Shown here piece by piece: positions 6,198 through 12,524 of a stretch of DNA of 12,524 nt. The notes beneath the pieces are model-generated. The model made no database searches, was not told where the DNA came from, and saw only the letters and a list, made by a program, of their open reading frames with translations. The translations under genes were made by a program, and so were the position numbers. This DNA comes from JBAXLO01 sp037134755 (GTDB taxonomy: Bacteria; Bacteroidota; Bacteroidia; Bacteroidales; JACABE01): NCBI GenBank assembly GCA_037134755.1, contig JBAXLO010000138.1:1-12524 (forward strand), given 5' to 3'. Positions within the stretch are counted from its first letter, which is position 1. Each line of letters opens with the position of its first letter.

Positions 6198-6872
6198 ATG
6201 GAAAAAGCAGATACCGTTAAAAGAAACTTCAGGATGAGCGACCCAATAATGCTCTTACACGCAGAGGGTTCGCTCTTACAATTCATAAAAAATAAATCAG
6301 ATTTCACAGTTAAATTTAATGATCTCAAAGATCCTTTTGCAGCCAATATGCAAGCAAAAATTGACTACTGTCGTACAATTGTGAGAGATGGAGAGAAGGT
6401 AACTGACCAAGTATGGGAAACTGAGGGCGTTCAAGTAGAAATTGAAAACGGAAGATATATTTTTCAGTATGTTTTGGGCTATTTATTGAATGCTCAACCA
6501 AAAGATGCTACCGCCAGAAAGAACTTTGGACAACCTGAATATAAGGCAGCAAGTCGCTCAGCAACTAAATTGCCCATTTTGTTAGAAAAAGCCTATACAT
6601 TTGCAAATGAACCTATATTAAAACAAAAATTAATAGCTAAAGGGGCAACAGAAGCCGATATCTTAAGCCTGCACGACACCGGCAAAGCCATCACTAAGGC
6701 TTTGCAAGATCAAACATCGGTAAAAGGTGGAAGGACTGCAACTAAAGATGATAGGATTATAAGTTTAAATAATGTATGGGCAGATTATAGCTTCATCAGT
6801 GGCTGCGCAAAAACAGTTTACATGAATAACTATGCTATGTTACACGTATTTGTGCTATATCCTAAGGGTTAA
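6198..6872 (+). CDS. Protein of unknown function, cytoplasmic, helical
   Basis: This 224-aa protein is not recognised. It has no signal peptide, no membrane segment, no lipobox and no sorting domain, so it is probably cytoplasmic. The N-terminal 100 residues mix short strands (VQVEIENGRYIFQYV, 78-92) and helices. Residues 122-172 and 184-208 look like amphipathic helices separated by a Gly/Lys-rich loop (VKGGRTATKDD, 175-185), suggesting a helical bundle. Only two Cys are present (C58, C203) and no catalytic motif is evident. Coding evidence: an uninterrupted frame, a consensus -7 element 39 nt before the ATG, and a hairpin terminator downstream. It stands alone, bordered by the 21-bp array and by a convergent gene. 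A link with the array is possible but unsupported. Confidence 0.8.
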   Translation: MEKADTVKRNFRMSDPIMLLHAEGSLLQFIKNKSDFTVKFNDLKDPFAANMQAKIDYCRTIVRDGEKVTDQVWETEGVQVEIENGRYIFQYVLGYLLNAQPKDATARKNFGQPEYKAASRSATKLPILLEKAYTFANEPILKQKLIAKGATEADILSLHDTGKAITKALQDQTSVKGGRTATKDDRIISLNNVWADYSFISGCAKTVYMNNYAMLHVFVLYPKG

Positions 6873-6962
6873 AGGAAAGCAAAAGCTTCCCGCAAAGGGG
6901 AAAATAAAAATAAATAACATACAGCAGAGTACGAAAAGCAATCGGATTAGGTAGTTGACAAT

Positions 6963-6994
6963 AAAAAAACCTTCACCAAATAAATGATGAAGGT
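6963..6994 (-). terminator. Intrinsic terminator for the convergent T9SS protein gene
   Basis: On the minus strand ACCTTCA (6994-6988) pairs with TGAAGGT (6975-6969) across a 12-nt loop, followed by a run of seven T (one in the stem). It lies about 60 nt past the stop of the gene at 7056-8489. Confidence 0.7.
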
Positions 6995-7006
6995 CTTTAA
7001 AACATC

Positions 7007-7054
7007 GAGTACTTCAAGTACTTGAAGTATTTAAAGTACTTGAAGTGCTTTTTT
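7007..7054 (+). terminator. Terminator built from 9-bp repeats
   Basis: Four 9-bp units, TACTTCAAG, TACTTGAAG, TATTTAAAG and TACTTGAAG (7010-7045), make a self-complementary block. The best stem pairs 7011-7023 with 7034-7046 (13 bp perfect; 17 with outer pairs including two G-T) and runs into T6 at 7049-7054. It could end plus-strand transcription from the gene at 6198-6872. A 20-bp perfect palindrome (7010-7029) is an alternative fold. Confidence 0.65.
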
Positions 7055-7055
7055 C

Positions 7056-8489
7056 TTATTGAAGTACTATTTTCTTAGTATATGTTTTATCACCATCATA
7101 GATATTCATAAAATAAATACCTTTTTGCAATCCCGAAAGGTCAATTTCATTTAATAGCTGATGTTGTAAGTTAGCTTTTGAATATACTTTGCCGCCTAGC
7201 AAATTATATACATCCAAAGTCTGGATATTCGACTTCAAACCACTAATATATAGCTTCCCATTTGTAGGATTTGGGTAAACATTTATAGTATTATCATTTT
7301 GATATTTAGAAATACCGGTGCCGAGTGGATGTGATTTAAAATGAATTTCATCAACCTTAAGCACAGAGCCAACAAAAGTAAGCAAACTATCGGACCAGAT
7401 CGAGGACATGATGTCTACAATAACTGTATCAGGAGCTTGACCTACGTTAAAAGGGATTTCGACATACTGATAAGTGGCAGCTGCAAGAAGATATTGCCCA
7501 CCATACTGAAAAGAAGTGCCATTCTTTTTGAAATTAATACCAATCATAGCGGTATCGTTTGCAACAGGAGTGTATTTATAATAGAAAGCCAGGGTGTCAA
7601 TTTGATTGGTAAAAGGCAGGCCACCTTGTTCGCTACAATTGTTACAATTACGTGGATAAAACCCTGTTGAAATCCAACCCGGCTGAGCAGCAGGATGATT
7701 GTTTTGACTCCCTGAAACAGTAGTTAGTTCCATAGCATAATTGCCTAGAACAGCATCAGTTGTTCTATTAAATCCTTGCCCGTTACGGCTATCTTGCAAA
7801 TGCCATTTAGTAGGAACATAAAAGATTTGACTTTGCCATGATTCGAAATCACCGTTAAACATAGCAGGCTGACTACTTACACCTTTAAAAGAAATACTGT
7901 CGATAAACAAAGTGCTACCGGCTACACCATTGTTGACCATTACATTACTTGAAGTTGCAGCAAATATAACCGAATCAGGGGTAGAAGGCAAAGGAGGGTA
8001 AAAAGTGAAATCAAAAGGGGTATAAGTAGCATGAATACCACCTATTTTGAAAGCATAAGTTGCGATGTTGACTCCCGCCGAACTGAAAACAATAATAATA
8101 GTAGCAGAATCAGCAGAAGCTACATTGTATTTATAATACCCTCTGATGCCGGTGGGAGACTGATTGTAAGGCATTCCCCCTACCCAAGAAGTAGGATTAC
8201 CATTGTTAGGATTAGTATTTAAAAAATACCCGAAAGCAGTATCCGTAGCACTAGCCTCGGTAACAAGTTTTACTGCATAATTACCATGATAGGCATCGGT
8301 AGTTCTGGTAACGTTTGCAGGAAGATTGAAGGTAAAGAATGCGTCAGAATTAGAAGAGTAATTGTAATTAAGAGGACTATTGATAGTGTCAATATTCCAT
8401 TGTTCGAAATTCCCGTTTGGGATTGGGTTTTGCCCAAAAGTTGTGATAGCAATAAATGCTAAAACCAACAAAAGTAAATGTTTTTTCAT
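7056..8489 (-). CDS. T9SS-secreted protein with two tandem homologous domains
   Basis: This 477-aa protein has a signal peptide (residues 1-19, TTFG-Q) and a C-terminal type A T9SS sorting domain (about 400-477, NVYPNPTNGKLYI and LQKGIYFMNI), so it is destined for the surface or medium. Between them are two copies of one beta-rich domain, about 23-203 and 209-386. Matching blocks are NGNFEQW/NGDFESW, NVTRTTDAYHGNYAVKL/FNRTTDAVLGNYAMEL, GGMPYN/GGLPFT with YYKY in both, PDSVI/PDTVI and LFIDSISFK/LKVDEIHFK. The layout resembles PCMD-like or carbohydrate-binding jelly-roll domains of surface glycan proteins, but no catalytic residues are recognisable. C282 and C285 occur only in the second copy. 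The function is unknown; adhesion or glycan binding is an inference. It is transcribed divergently from the L,D-transpeptidase-like gene. Confidence 0.85.
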   Translation of the reverse strand: MKKHLLLLVLAFIAITTFGQNPIPNGNFEQWNIDTINSPLNYNYSSNSDAFFTFNLPANVTRTTDAYHGNYAVKLVTEASATDTAFGYFLNTNPNNGNPTSWVGGMPYNQSPTGIRGYYKYNVASADSATIIIVFSSAGVNIATYAFKIGGIHATYTPFDFTFYPPLPSTPDSVIFAATSSNVMVNNGVAGSTLFIDSISFKGVSSQPAMFNGDFESWQSQIFYVPTKWHLQDSRNGQGFNRTTDAVLGNYAMELTTVSGSQNNHPAAQPGWISTGFYPRNCNNCSEQGGLPFTNQIDTLAFYYKYTPVANDTAMIGINFKKNGTSFQYGGQYLLAAATYQYVEIPFNVGQAPDTVIVDIMSSIWSDSLLTFVGSVLKVDEIHFKSHPLGTGISKYQNDNTINVYPNPTNGKLYISGLKSNIQTLDVYNLLGGKVYSKANLQHQLLNEIDLSGLQKGIYFMNIYDGDKTYTKKIVLQ

Positions 8490-8623
8490 TTTTATTAAGA
8501 TTTAATTTGTTAATGTTTTGGAAATAATGTTTAAGATATATTACTTATACAATTAATATGCTAAATAGTTTCGAAATTGTATGTTTTTTATTGATTATTT
8601 CCAGATTGTTAATCTTTTTATTC

Positions 8624-8631
8624 TATCTTTG
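8624..8631 (+). promoter_or_regulatory. -7 promoter element that fixes the start of the next gene
   Basis: TATCTTTG matches TAnnTTTG and lies 24 nt before the ATG at 8656. The longer open frame beginning at 8581 would start upstream of this promoter, and its first 25 residues (MFFIDYFQIV...) are not part of a normal signal peptide. The element therefore supports the downstream start. A -33 box is not clear. Confidence 0.5.
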
Positions 8632-8655
8632 TATAATTATTTAAAAAGAGTTGGA

Positions 8656-9312
8656 ATGAAAAAAAGTAGCATACTGTTATTAATAACAATTATAAGTATT
8701 AAAGTGTTCAGTTTAAGTTTTAGAGATACTGTTGATGAAAAAGATATAAATAAATTGTGGCTTGATTGTAAATTAGAAAAAGAAATACCATTTGTTGTTT
8801 TTAATACAGCTATAACAGCTTATAATAAAATGAATAATCTTAAGAAGAAAGATATTATCACTATTGTTGATTTCTCGAAACCATCAACAGAAAAGAGGTT
8901 TTATGTAATAAACATAGAAAGCAAACAGGTATTGTATAAAGATTTTGTTGCTCATGGTAAGAATACAGGTGAGAATTATGCTAAGAGTTTCTCCAATAAA
9001 CCACAATCACTTAAAAGTAGTTTGGGTTTATTTATGACTGCTGAAACTTATCATGGCAAACATGGTTATTCCCTAAAACTTGATGGGCTCGAAAAAGAGA
9101 ATAATAATGCCAGAGCAAGAGAAATTGTTATCCATGGAGCTGATTATGTAAGTCAGAAATTTATTGACAAGTATGGCCGACTTGGTAGAAGTTGGGGTTG
9201 CCCGGCTTTGCCTTTAGCAGTCTCAAAAGAGATTATTGATAAGATTTCGGGTGGTAGTTGCTTGTTTATATATGGAATAGATGAAACGCAAAAGAAAACT
9301 CTGAAGAAGTAG
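8656..9312 (+). CDS. Secreted YkuD_2-type murein L,D-transpeptidase-like protein
   Basis: With the start at 8656 the protein is 218 aa and opens with a normal signal peptide (MKKSSILLLITIISIKVFS). An in-frame ATG at 8581 exists but precedes the promoter element, so it is not used here. The C-terminal half shows the YkuD_2 pattern: GLFMTAETYHGKHGYSLKLDGL (124-145), the conserved IHGADY with His160, and GRSWGCPALP with the catalytic Cys182. This family of secreted proteins is thought to act on peptidoglycan stem peptides. The variant differs from classical YkuD in having SxGCPAL rather than SHGCIR. The peptide ends shortly after the catalytic core (LFIYGIDETQ). It lies 74 nt before hyfC but is separated from it by a promoter, so it is probably a separate transcription unit. 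The exact reaction is unproven for this family. Confidence 0.85.
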   Translation: MKKSSILLLITIISIKVFSLSFRDTVDEKDINKLWLDCKLEKEIPFVVFNTAITAYNKMNNLKKKDIITIVDFSKPSTEKRFYVINIESKQVLYKDFVAHGKNTGENYAKSFSNKPQSLKSSLGLFMTAETYHGKHGYSLKLDGLEKENNNARAREIVIHGADYVSQKFIDKYGRLGRSWGCPALPLAVSKEIIDKISGGSCLFIYGIDETQKKTLKK

Positions 9313-9336
9313 GTATCATTACTAATAAATTAATTG

Positions 9337-9344
9337 TAACTTTG
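9337..9344 (+). promoter_or_regulatory. -7 promoter element of the hyf operon
   Basis: TAACTTTG, followed by CA, is a full TAnnTTTG match between the transpeptidase gene and hyfC. Transcription would start near 9351, giving a leader of about 36 nt to the ATG at 9387. A TTG start at 9342 would fall inside the element, which rules out that longer frame. No TTTG box is visible at the usual spacing. Confidence 0.55.
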
Positions 9345-9386
9345 CAATCAGATTTATCAATTATCTTCATTAAAATAAAATTGCTG

Positions 9387-10295
9387 ATGTTTATAGCTTT
9401 GATACTAACTTTTATCAGTGCAATATTCTTTCCGGGGATAATTATTCGTACCAAAAGTATTGCGAGCGGACGGAAAGGAGCAGGTATTTTGCAGCCGATG
9501 AAGGATATATGGGTGCTTATGCACAAAGGGAATGTTTTTAGCAAAACAACGAGCATGATATTTAGGATTGCTCCCGTTATTAGTTTTGCAACGATATGTT
9601 CTGTTCTTTTAGTCGTCCCTTTCGGGAAATTAGGTTCAGTCGTTTCCTTCGAGGGCGACTTTGTTTTCTTTGCTTATATGTTGGCCTTAGGAAAGTTCTT
9701 TATGATAATCTCGGCTTTAGATACCGGAAGTAGTTTCGAAGGCATGGGTGCAAACCGCGAGGCATTATACTCGATGCTTGTAGAGCCTGCGTTCTTTATT
9801 TTGATCGCTACATTTACCTTGCTTACAGGTTATACTTCTTTTAGCAGCATCTTTTCTGCTGTTAACTTTAATCATGAAACCTATTTTATTATCGGCATAA
9901 TAGCCTTCTATCTTTTCATTCAAATTGCAATGATAGAGAACAGCCGTCTGCCTGTTGACGATCCTAAAACACACCTTGAATTAACAATGATTCATGAAGT
10001 AATGATATTAGATAATAGTGGCTTTGATTTAGCTTTAATCCATTTCTCAACTGCTTTAAATTTCTCATTATATGGCTTGCTAATCGCTAATTGTATCTTC
10101 CCTTCGATACCTTATCTCTATCTTCAGTTTATTATATTCTTTGTAGTTCAGGTATTGTTTGCTATGGTTGTAGGTTATCTCGAATCGTTCCGTGCCCGCA
10201 ACCGTATGATGCGCAATCCTCAGTTCATTCTCACACTGTCGTCTATAGCTCTGATAGGATTTCTTCTGGTATTAATTCTTCATAATCTTAAATAA
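9387..10295 (+). CDS. hyfC: Hydrogenase-4/complex I subunit 1-like membrane protein (HyfC/HycD/NuoH family)
   Basis: This 302-aa integral membrane protein has about eight hydrophobic segments. It links the soluble hydrogenase arm to the ion-translocating subunits in group 4 [NiFe]-hydrogenases and formate hydrogenlyase. Family markers are GILQPMKDIWVLMHKG (33-48) on the first cytoplasmic loop, GSSFEGMGANREA (114-126) and the charged loop ENSRLPVDDPKTHLELTMI (184-202) continuing HEVMILDNSG. Its length is close to E. coli HyfC/HycD (about 310 aa). The start at 9387 is chosen because the frame can be extended only to a TTG inside the promoter, and because homologues begin directly with the first membrane helix. 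The hyfE start follows 5 nt after the stop. NuoH of complex I is the main alternative, but the neighbouring order C-E-F-G points to a hyf-type complex. Confidence 0.9.
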   Translation: MFIALILTFISAIFFPGIIIRTKSIASGRKGAGILQPMKDIWVLMHKGNVFSKTTSMIFRIAPVISFATICSVLLVVPFGKLGSVVSFEGDFVFFAYMLALGKFFMIISALDTGSSFEGMGANREALYSMLVEPAFFILIATFTLLTGYTSFSSIFSAVNFNHETYFIIGIIAFYLFIQIAMIENSRLPVDDPKTHLELTMIHEVMILDNSGFDLALIHFSTALNFSLYGLLIANCIFPSIPYLYLQFIIFFVVQVLFAMVVGYLESFRARNRMMRNPQFILTLSSIALIGFLLVLILHNLK

Positions 10296-10300
10296 TTATT

Positions 10301-10927
10301 ATGACACTGCTGATAATTATATTCGCCGTTACTTTAATCTATTTTAGCATTACCGAAAGGTTTAAAACCTATGCTATTCTGATAGGTTTGCAAGGCTTAA
10401 TGCTGTTTGGTATTGCAATATTTAAGCTTACCAGCACCGACCTGCCTAACCTAATATTTATTGTATCCGAAACATTGCTCTTTAAAGGTATTATTGTTCC
10501 TTATTTATTATTTAAGATAATAAGAGAAAACAAGATTCATAAAGTTCACAACAAAGCTATTCCGGGTTTCTATTCTTTAATTTCCATTTCATTTGGGTTG
10601 TTGATGAGTGTTATACTTGCCAAGTCGTTAAACAATAAAAATGTAGACTTCTTATACTTCACAATCTCTTTATTCTCTTTATACACCGGCTTATTTCTTA
10701 TCATCGGACATAAAAAGATATTCTCACACTTAATAGGATTCTTAATTATTGAAAACGCAGTATTCCTACTGTCAGTCGCAATCGGTAGTGAGATGCCTAT
10801 GCTTATCAATACTGCTATCCTATTAGATATCTTTGTGAGTGTGCTTATCCTGGGTGTATTTTTAAATAAGATAGGGGACAAAATAAATGATTTTGAGTCG
10901 GAGAAACTAACTAAACTAAAGGATTAA
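10301..10927 (+). CDS. hyfE: Hydrogenase-4 component E-like membrane protein (NuoK-like)
   Basis: This 208-aa protein has about six to seven transmembrane helices and matches HyfE-type subunits (E. coli HyfE about 216 aa), which include a NuoK-like part in the proton pathway. Conserved polar residues inside membrane segments are Glu57 and Lys62 (SETLLFKGIIVPYLL), Glu151 (LIGFLIIENAVFLLS, comparable to the intramembrane Glu of NuoK) and Asp176 (ILLDIFVSVLILG). The C-terminal tail (residues 191-208) is charged and cytoplasmic. It sits 5 nt after hyfC and 12 nt before hyfF, so it is translated from one polycistronic message. Confidence 0.88.
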   Translation: MTLLIIIFAVTLIYFSITERFKTYAILIGLQGLMLFGIAIFKLTSTDLPNLIFIVSETLLFKGIIVPYLLFKIIRENKIHKVHNKAIPGFYSLISISFGLLMSVILAKSLNNKNVDFLYFTISLFSLYTGLFLIIGHKKIFSHLIGFLIIENAVFLLSVAIGSEMPMLINTAILLDIFVSVLILGVFLNKIGDKINDFESEKLTKLKD

Positions 10928-10939
10928 AACTTATTAAAG

Positions 10940-12367
10940 ATGCTGTTAATATATTTTATAATAACTATAATACTTGCTGTTGCGGTTGTCTTTGTCAACA
11001 ACCGTACCTTTAGCAAAATGACAATGCTTTTGTTTGTTGCTATTCAAATTGCTTTTAATGTGTTTGCATTGCAACATTACAACAGTATAGAGCTTACTTA
11101 TTTCACCTTCGATGCACCTGCTATAATATTTCTTACCATACTTTCAATTATACTTACAACCACTACTTATCATAGTTTAATTTATTTAAGAAGGGAATAC
11201 AAGCGACGGTTCAATTCTTATATTGCTGCACTCATGGTTTTGTCTGCTTCCATTACGGGTGCATATCTTTCAAACTCCTTAACGGTTAACTGGATTTTCG
11301 TTGAAGCAACTACACTTGCCGTTGCAGTTCTTATATATCACGAACGAACTCAACAAGCTTTAGAAGCAACCTGGAAGTATGTTTTCTTATGTTCTGTCGG
11401 TATTGCTATGGCTTATATGGGAATATTATTCTTAAGTTCAACGGTTCATGCAACAGGTACTTCACGAATTACATATCAAAGCATGGCGGAGATTGTAGCC
11501 CATGCAAATCCTGTTTATCTTAAGATAACTTTTATCTTTGTTTTGATAGGATACAGCACTAAAATGGAACTGTTCCCGATGCATACTGTAGGTATTGATG
11601 CTAATTCAGTTGCTCCGGCACAGGTTGGTGGCTTTATTTCTTCAGTTATGGTAAATGTAGGTTTCCTATCTATATTTAGAGTTTATATTGTGCTTGCCAA
11701 CAATGCCGAAGTTCTTCTTTGGATGAGTCATGTGCTGATGCTTACAGGAGTTTTATCTTTATTGGTAGCAGCAGGATATATGCTCAAATCAACACATAAT
11801 AAACGTATGCTTGCTTATTCAACACTCGAAAACGTTGGTATCATTGCAATATCTTTAGGCGTGGGTGGCATTGGATACTATGCAGCATTTCTACATATAA
11901 TCTTACATTCGTTCACCAAAGCCGGATTATTCTATCAGGTAGGGCAAAGCAAACGATATTTCCATTCATACGAATTAAATAAAGCAGGCAATTACTTTAA
12001 GCTCTTTCCTGCGGGTGCAATAGCATTGCTTTTAGGTTTGATTTGCATTACTGCATTACCTCCTTCAGGGATGTTTATTTCAGAATTCATGACATTTAAA
12101 GCTTTGATATCTTCGGGAAACTGGCTTGTCTTTATCCCAATGGCATTACTCTTAACCTTTGTAATGTATGCTTTGTTTGTAAGAATATTCCACTTACTAT
12201 TTTCCGAACCACTGGATAAAACGAACTTATTAGAGCCGGTTAAAGTAAATCCTGTTGAAACAATATCTCAATATATGCTATTTGCAATAGTAATTTACCT
12301 TTGCTTTATCCGTCCGCCATTCCTTAACGATATTATTAACCAGGCTATAGCTGTAATACCCAAATAA
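10940..12367 (+). CDS. hyfF: Hydrogenase-4 component F-like antiporter subunit (NuoL/M/N family)
   Basis: This 475-aa protein has about 13 membrane helices and resembles the proton-translocating antiporter-like subunits of complex I and group 4 hydrogenases. Charged residues of the ion channel are in place: Glu122 (WIFVEATTL), Lys208 (GYSTKMELFPMHT), Lys327 (HSFTKAGLFYQVG) and Glu382 (PPSGMFISEFMTF). It is shorter than E. coli HyfF (526 aa). The segment after PMHT reads VGIDANSVAPAQV where most relatives have WLPDAHSEAPSPV, so the Trp, the Pro and the second His are replaced. It lies 12 nt after hyfE and 5 nt before the hyfG start. It is the only antiporter-like subunit visible here; HyfB and HyfD relatives are not present before it. 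Confidence 0.88.
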   Translation: MLLIYFIITIILAVAVVFVNNRTFSKMTMLLFVAIQIAFNVFALQHYNSIELTYFTFDAPAIIFLTILSIILTTTTYHSLIYLRREYKRRFNSYIAALMVLSASITGAYLSNSLTVNWIFVEATTLAVAVLIYHERTQQALEATWKYVFLCSVGIAMAYMGILFLSSTVHATGTSRITYQSMAEIVAHANPVYLKITFIFVLIGYSTKMELFPMHTVGIDANSVAPAQVGGFISSVMVNVGFLSIFRVYIVLANNAEVLLWMSHVLMLTGVLSLLVAAGYMLKSTHNKRMLAYSTLENVGIIAISLGVGGIGYYAAFLHIILHSFTKAGLFYQVGQSKRYFHSYELNKAGNYFKLFPAGAIALLLGLICITALPPSGMFISEFMTFKALISSGNWLVFIPMALLLTFVMYALFVRIFHLLFSEPLDKTNLLEPVKVNPVETISQYMLFAIVIYLCFIRPPFLNDIINQAIAVIPK

Positions 12368-12372
12368 AGATT

Positions 12373-12524
12373 ATGAAGACGAATAGTTTTATAGCTGTTG
12401 AAAACAATACGGTAGTCAGGCTTGCTCAGATACCTGTAATTGATTATGCAACCTTCACCGAGAACGTTGACGAATTGTTAGCCGACAAAGCCAGGCATTG
12501 CGTTAGTTATTATGGCTACAATCA
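12373..12524 (+). CDS. hyfG: N-terminal fragment of hydrogenase large subunit-like protein (NuoC/HyfG-like), cut by window edge
   Basis: An ATG 5 nt after the hyfF stop opens a frame that runs off the window after 50 complete codons (MKTNSFIAVENN..., ending ARHCVSYYGYN). Its position directly after hyfF, and the segment YATFTENVDELLADKARH followed by CVSYYGYN, which resembles the N-terminal NuoC-like domain of HyfG/HycE, suggest the start of the large-subunit gene. The [NiFe] cysteine pairs that would separate a true hydrogenase from a hydrogenase-related complex lie beyond the window. The identity rests largely on context. Confidence 0.6.
   Translation, partial: MKTNSFIAVENNTVVRLAQIPVIDYATFTENVDELLADKARHCVSYYGYN

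Overview
The window comes from an AT-rich member of the Bacteroidota. Three kinds of evidence agree. Two secreted proteins end in type IX secretion (T9SS) sorting domains. Four genes are preceded by the phylum's TAnnTTTG -7 promoter element, and none has a clear Shine-Dalgarno sequence. The gene content (tryptophanase, M64 peptidase, hydrogenase-4-like membrane subunits) also fits an anaerobic or fermentative member of this phylum. The species cannot be named from the sequence.

Left part (1-3924). A 21-bp tandem array (1-105) is followed by about 220 bp with no visible gene and an 18-bp-stem terminator (331-372). Four minus-strand genes then read leftward: tnaA (tryptophanase), msrC (free methionine-(R)-sulfoxide reductase), a T9SS-exported endonuclease I and queD (queuosine precursor synthesis). 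msrC, the nuclease and queD are packed with gaps of 23 and 3 nt. A terminator separates tnaA from msrC and sits almost on the msrC start codon. The tnaA leader can fold into two mutually exclusive hairpins and contains a 25-codon upstream ORF without Trp codons.

Middle part (4168-8489). A secreted M64-family zinc peptidase has its own promoter and a strong terminator. Next comes a 761-bp gene-poor region with a 17-bp-stem hairpin, a second 21-bp tandem array and a 36-bp perfect palindrome that turns the array back on itself. After it lie a 224-aa cytoplasmic protein of unknown function and, convergent to it, a T9SS-secreted protein made of two copies of one beta-rich domain. The convergent pair is separated by two terminators, one of them built from 9-bp repeats.

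Right part (8656-12524). A secreted YkuD_2-type L,D-transpeptidase-like protein is followed by the start of a hyf-type operon, hyfC-hyfE-hyfF-hyfG (the last truncated by the window edge). It encodes the membrane arm and the start of the large subunit of a group 4 [NiFe]-hydrogenase or a hydrogenase-related complex. Promoter elements show that two genes here (8656 and 9387) start downstream of their longest open frames.

The least explained material is noncoding: two 21-bp repeat families with a common TCCAAA core, the palindromic turn-around and the tnaA leader. No CRISPR array, tRNA, rRNA or insertion sequence was seen.
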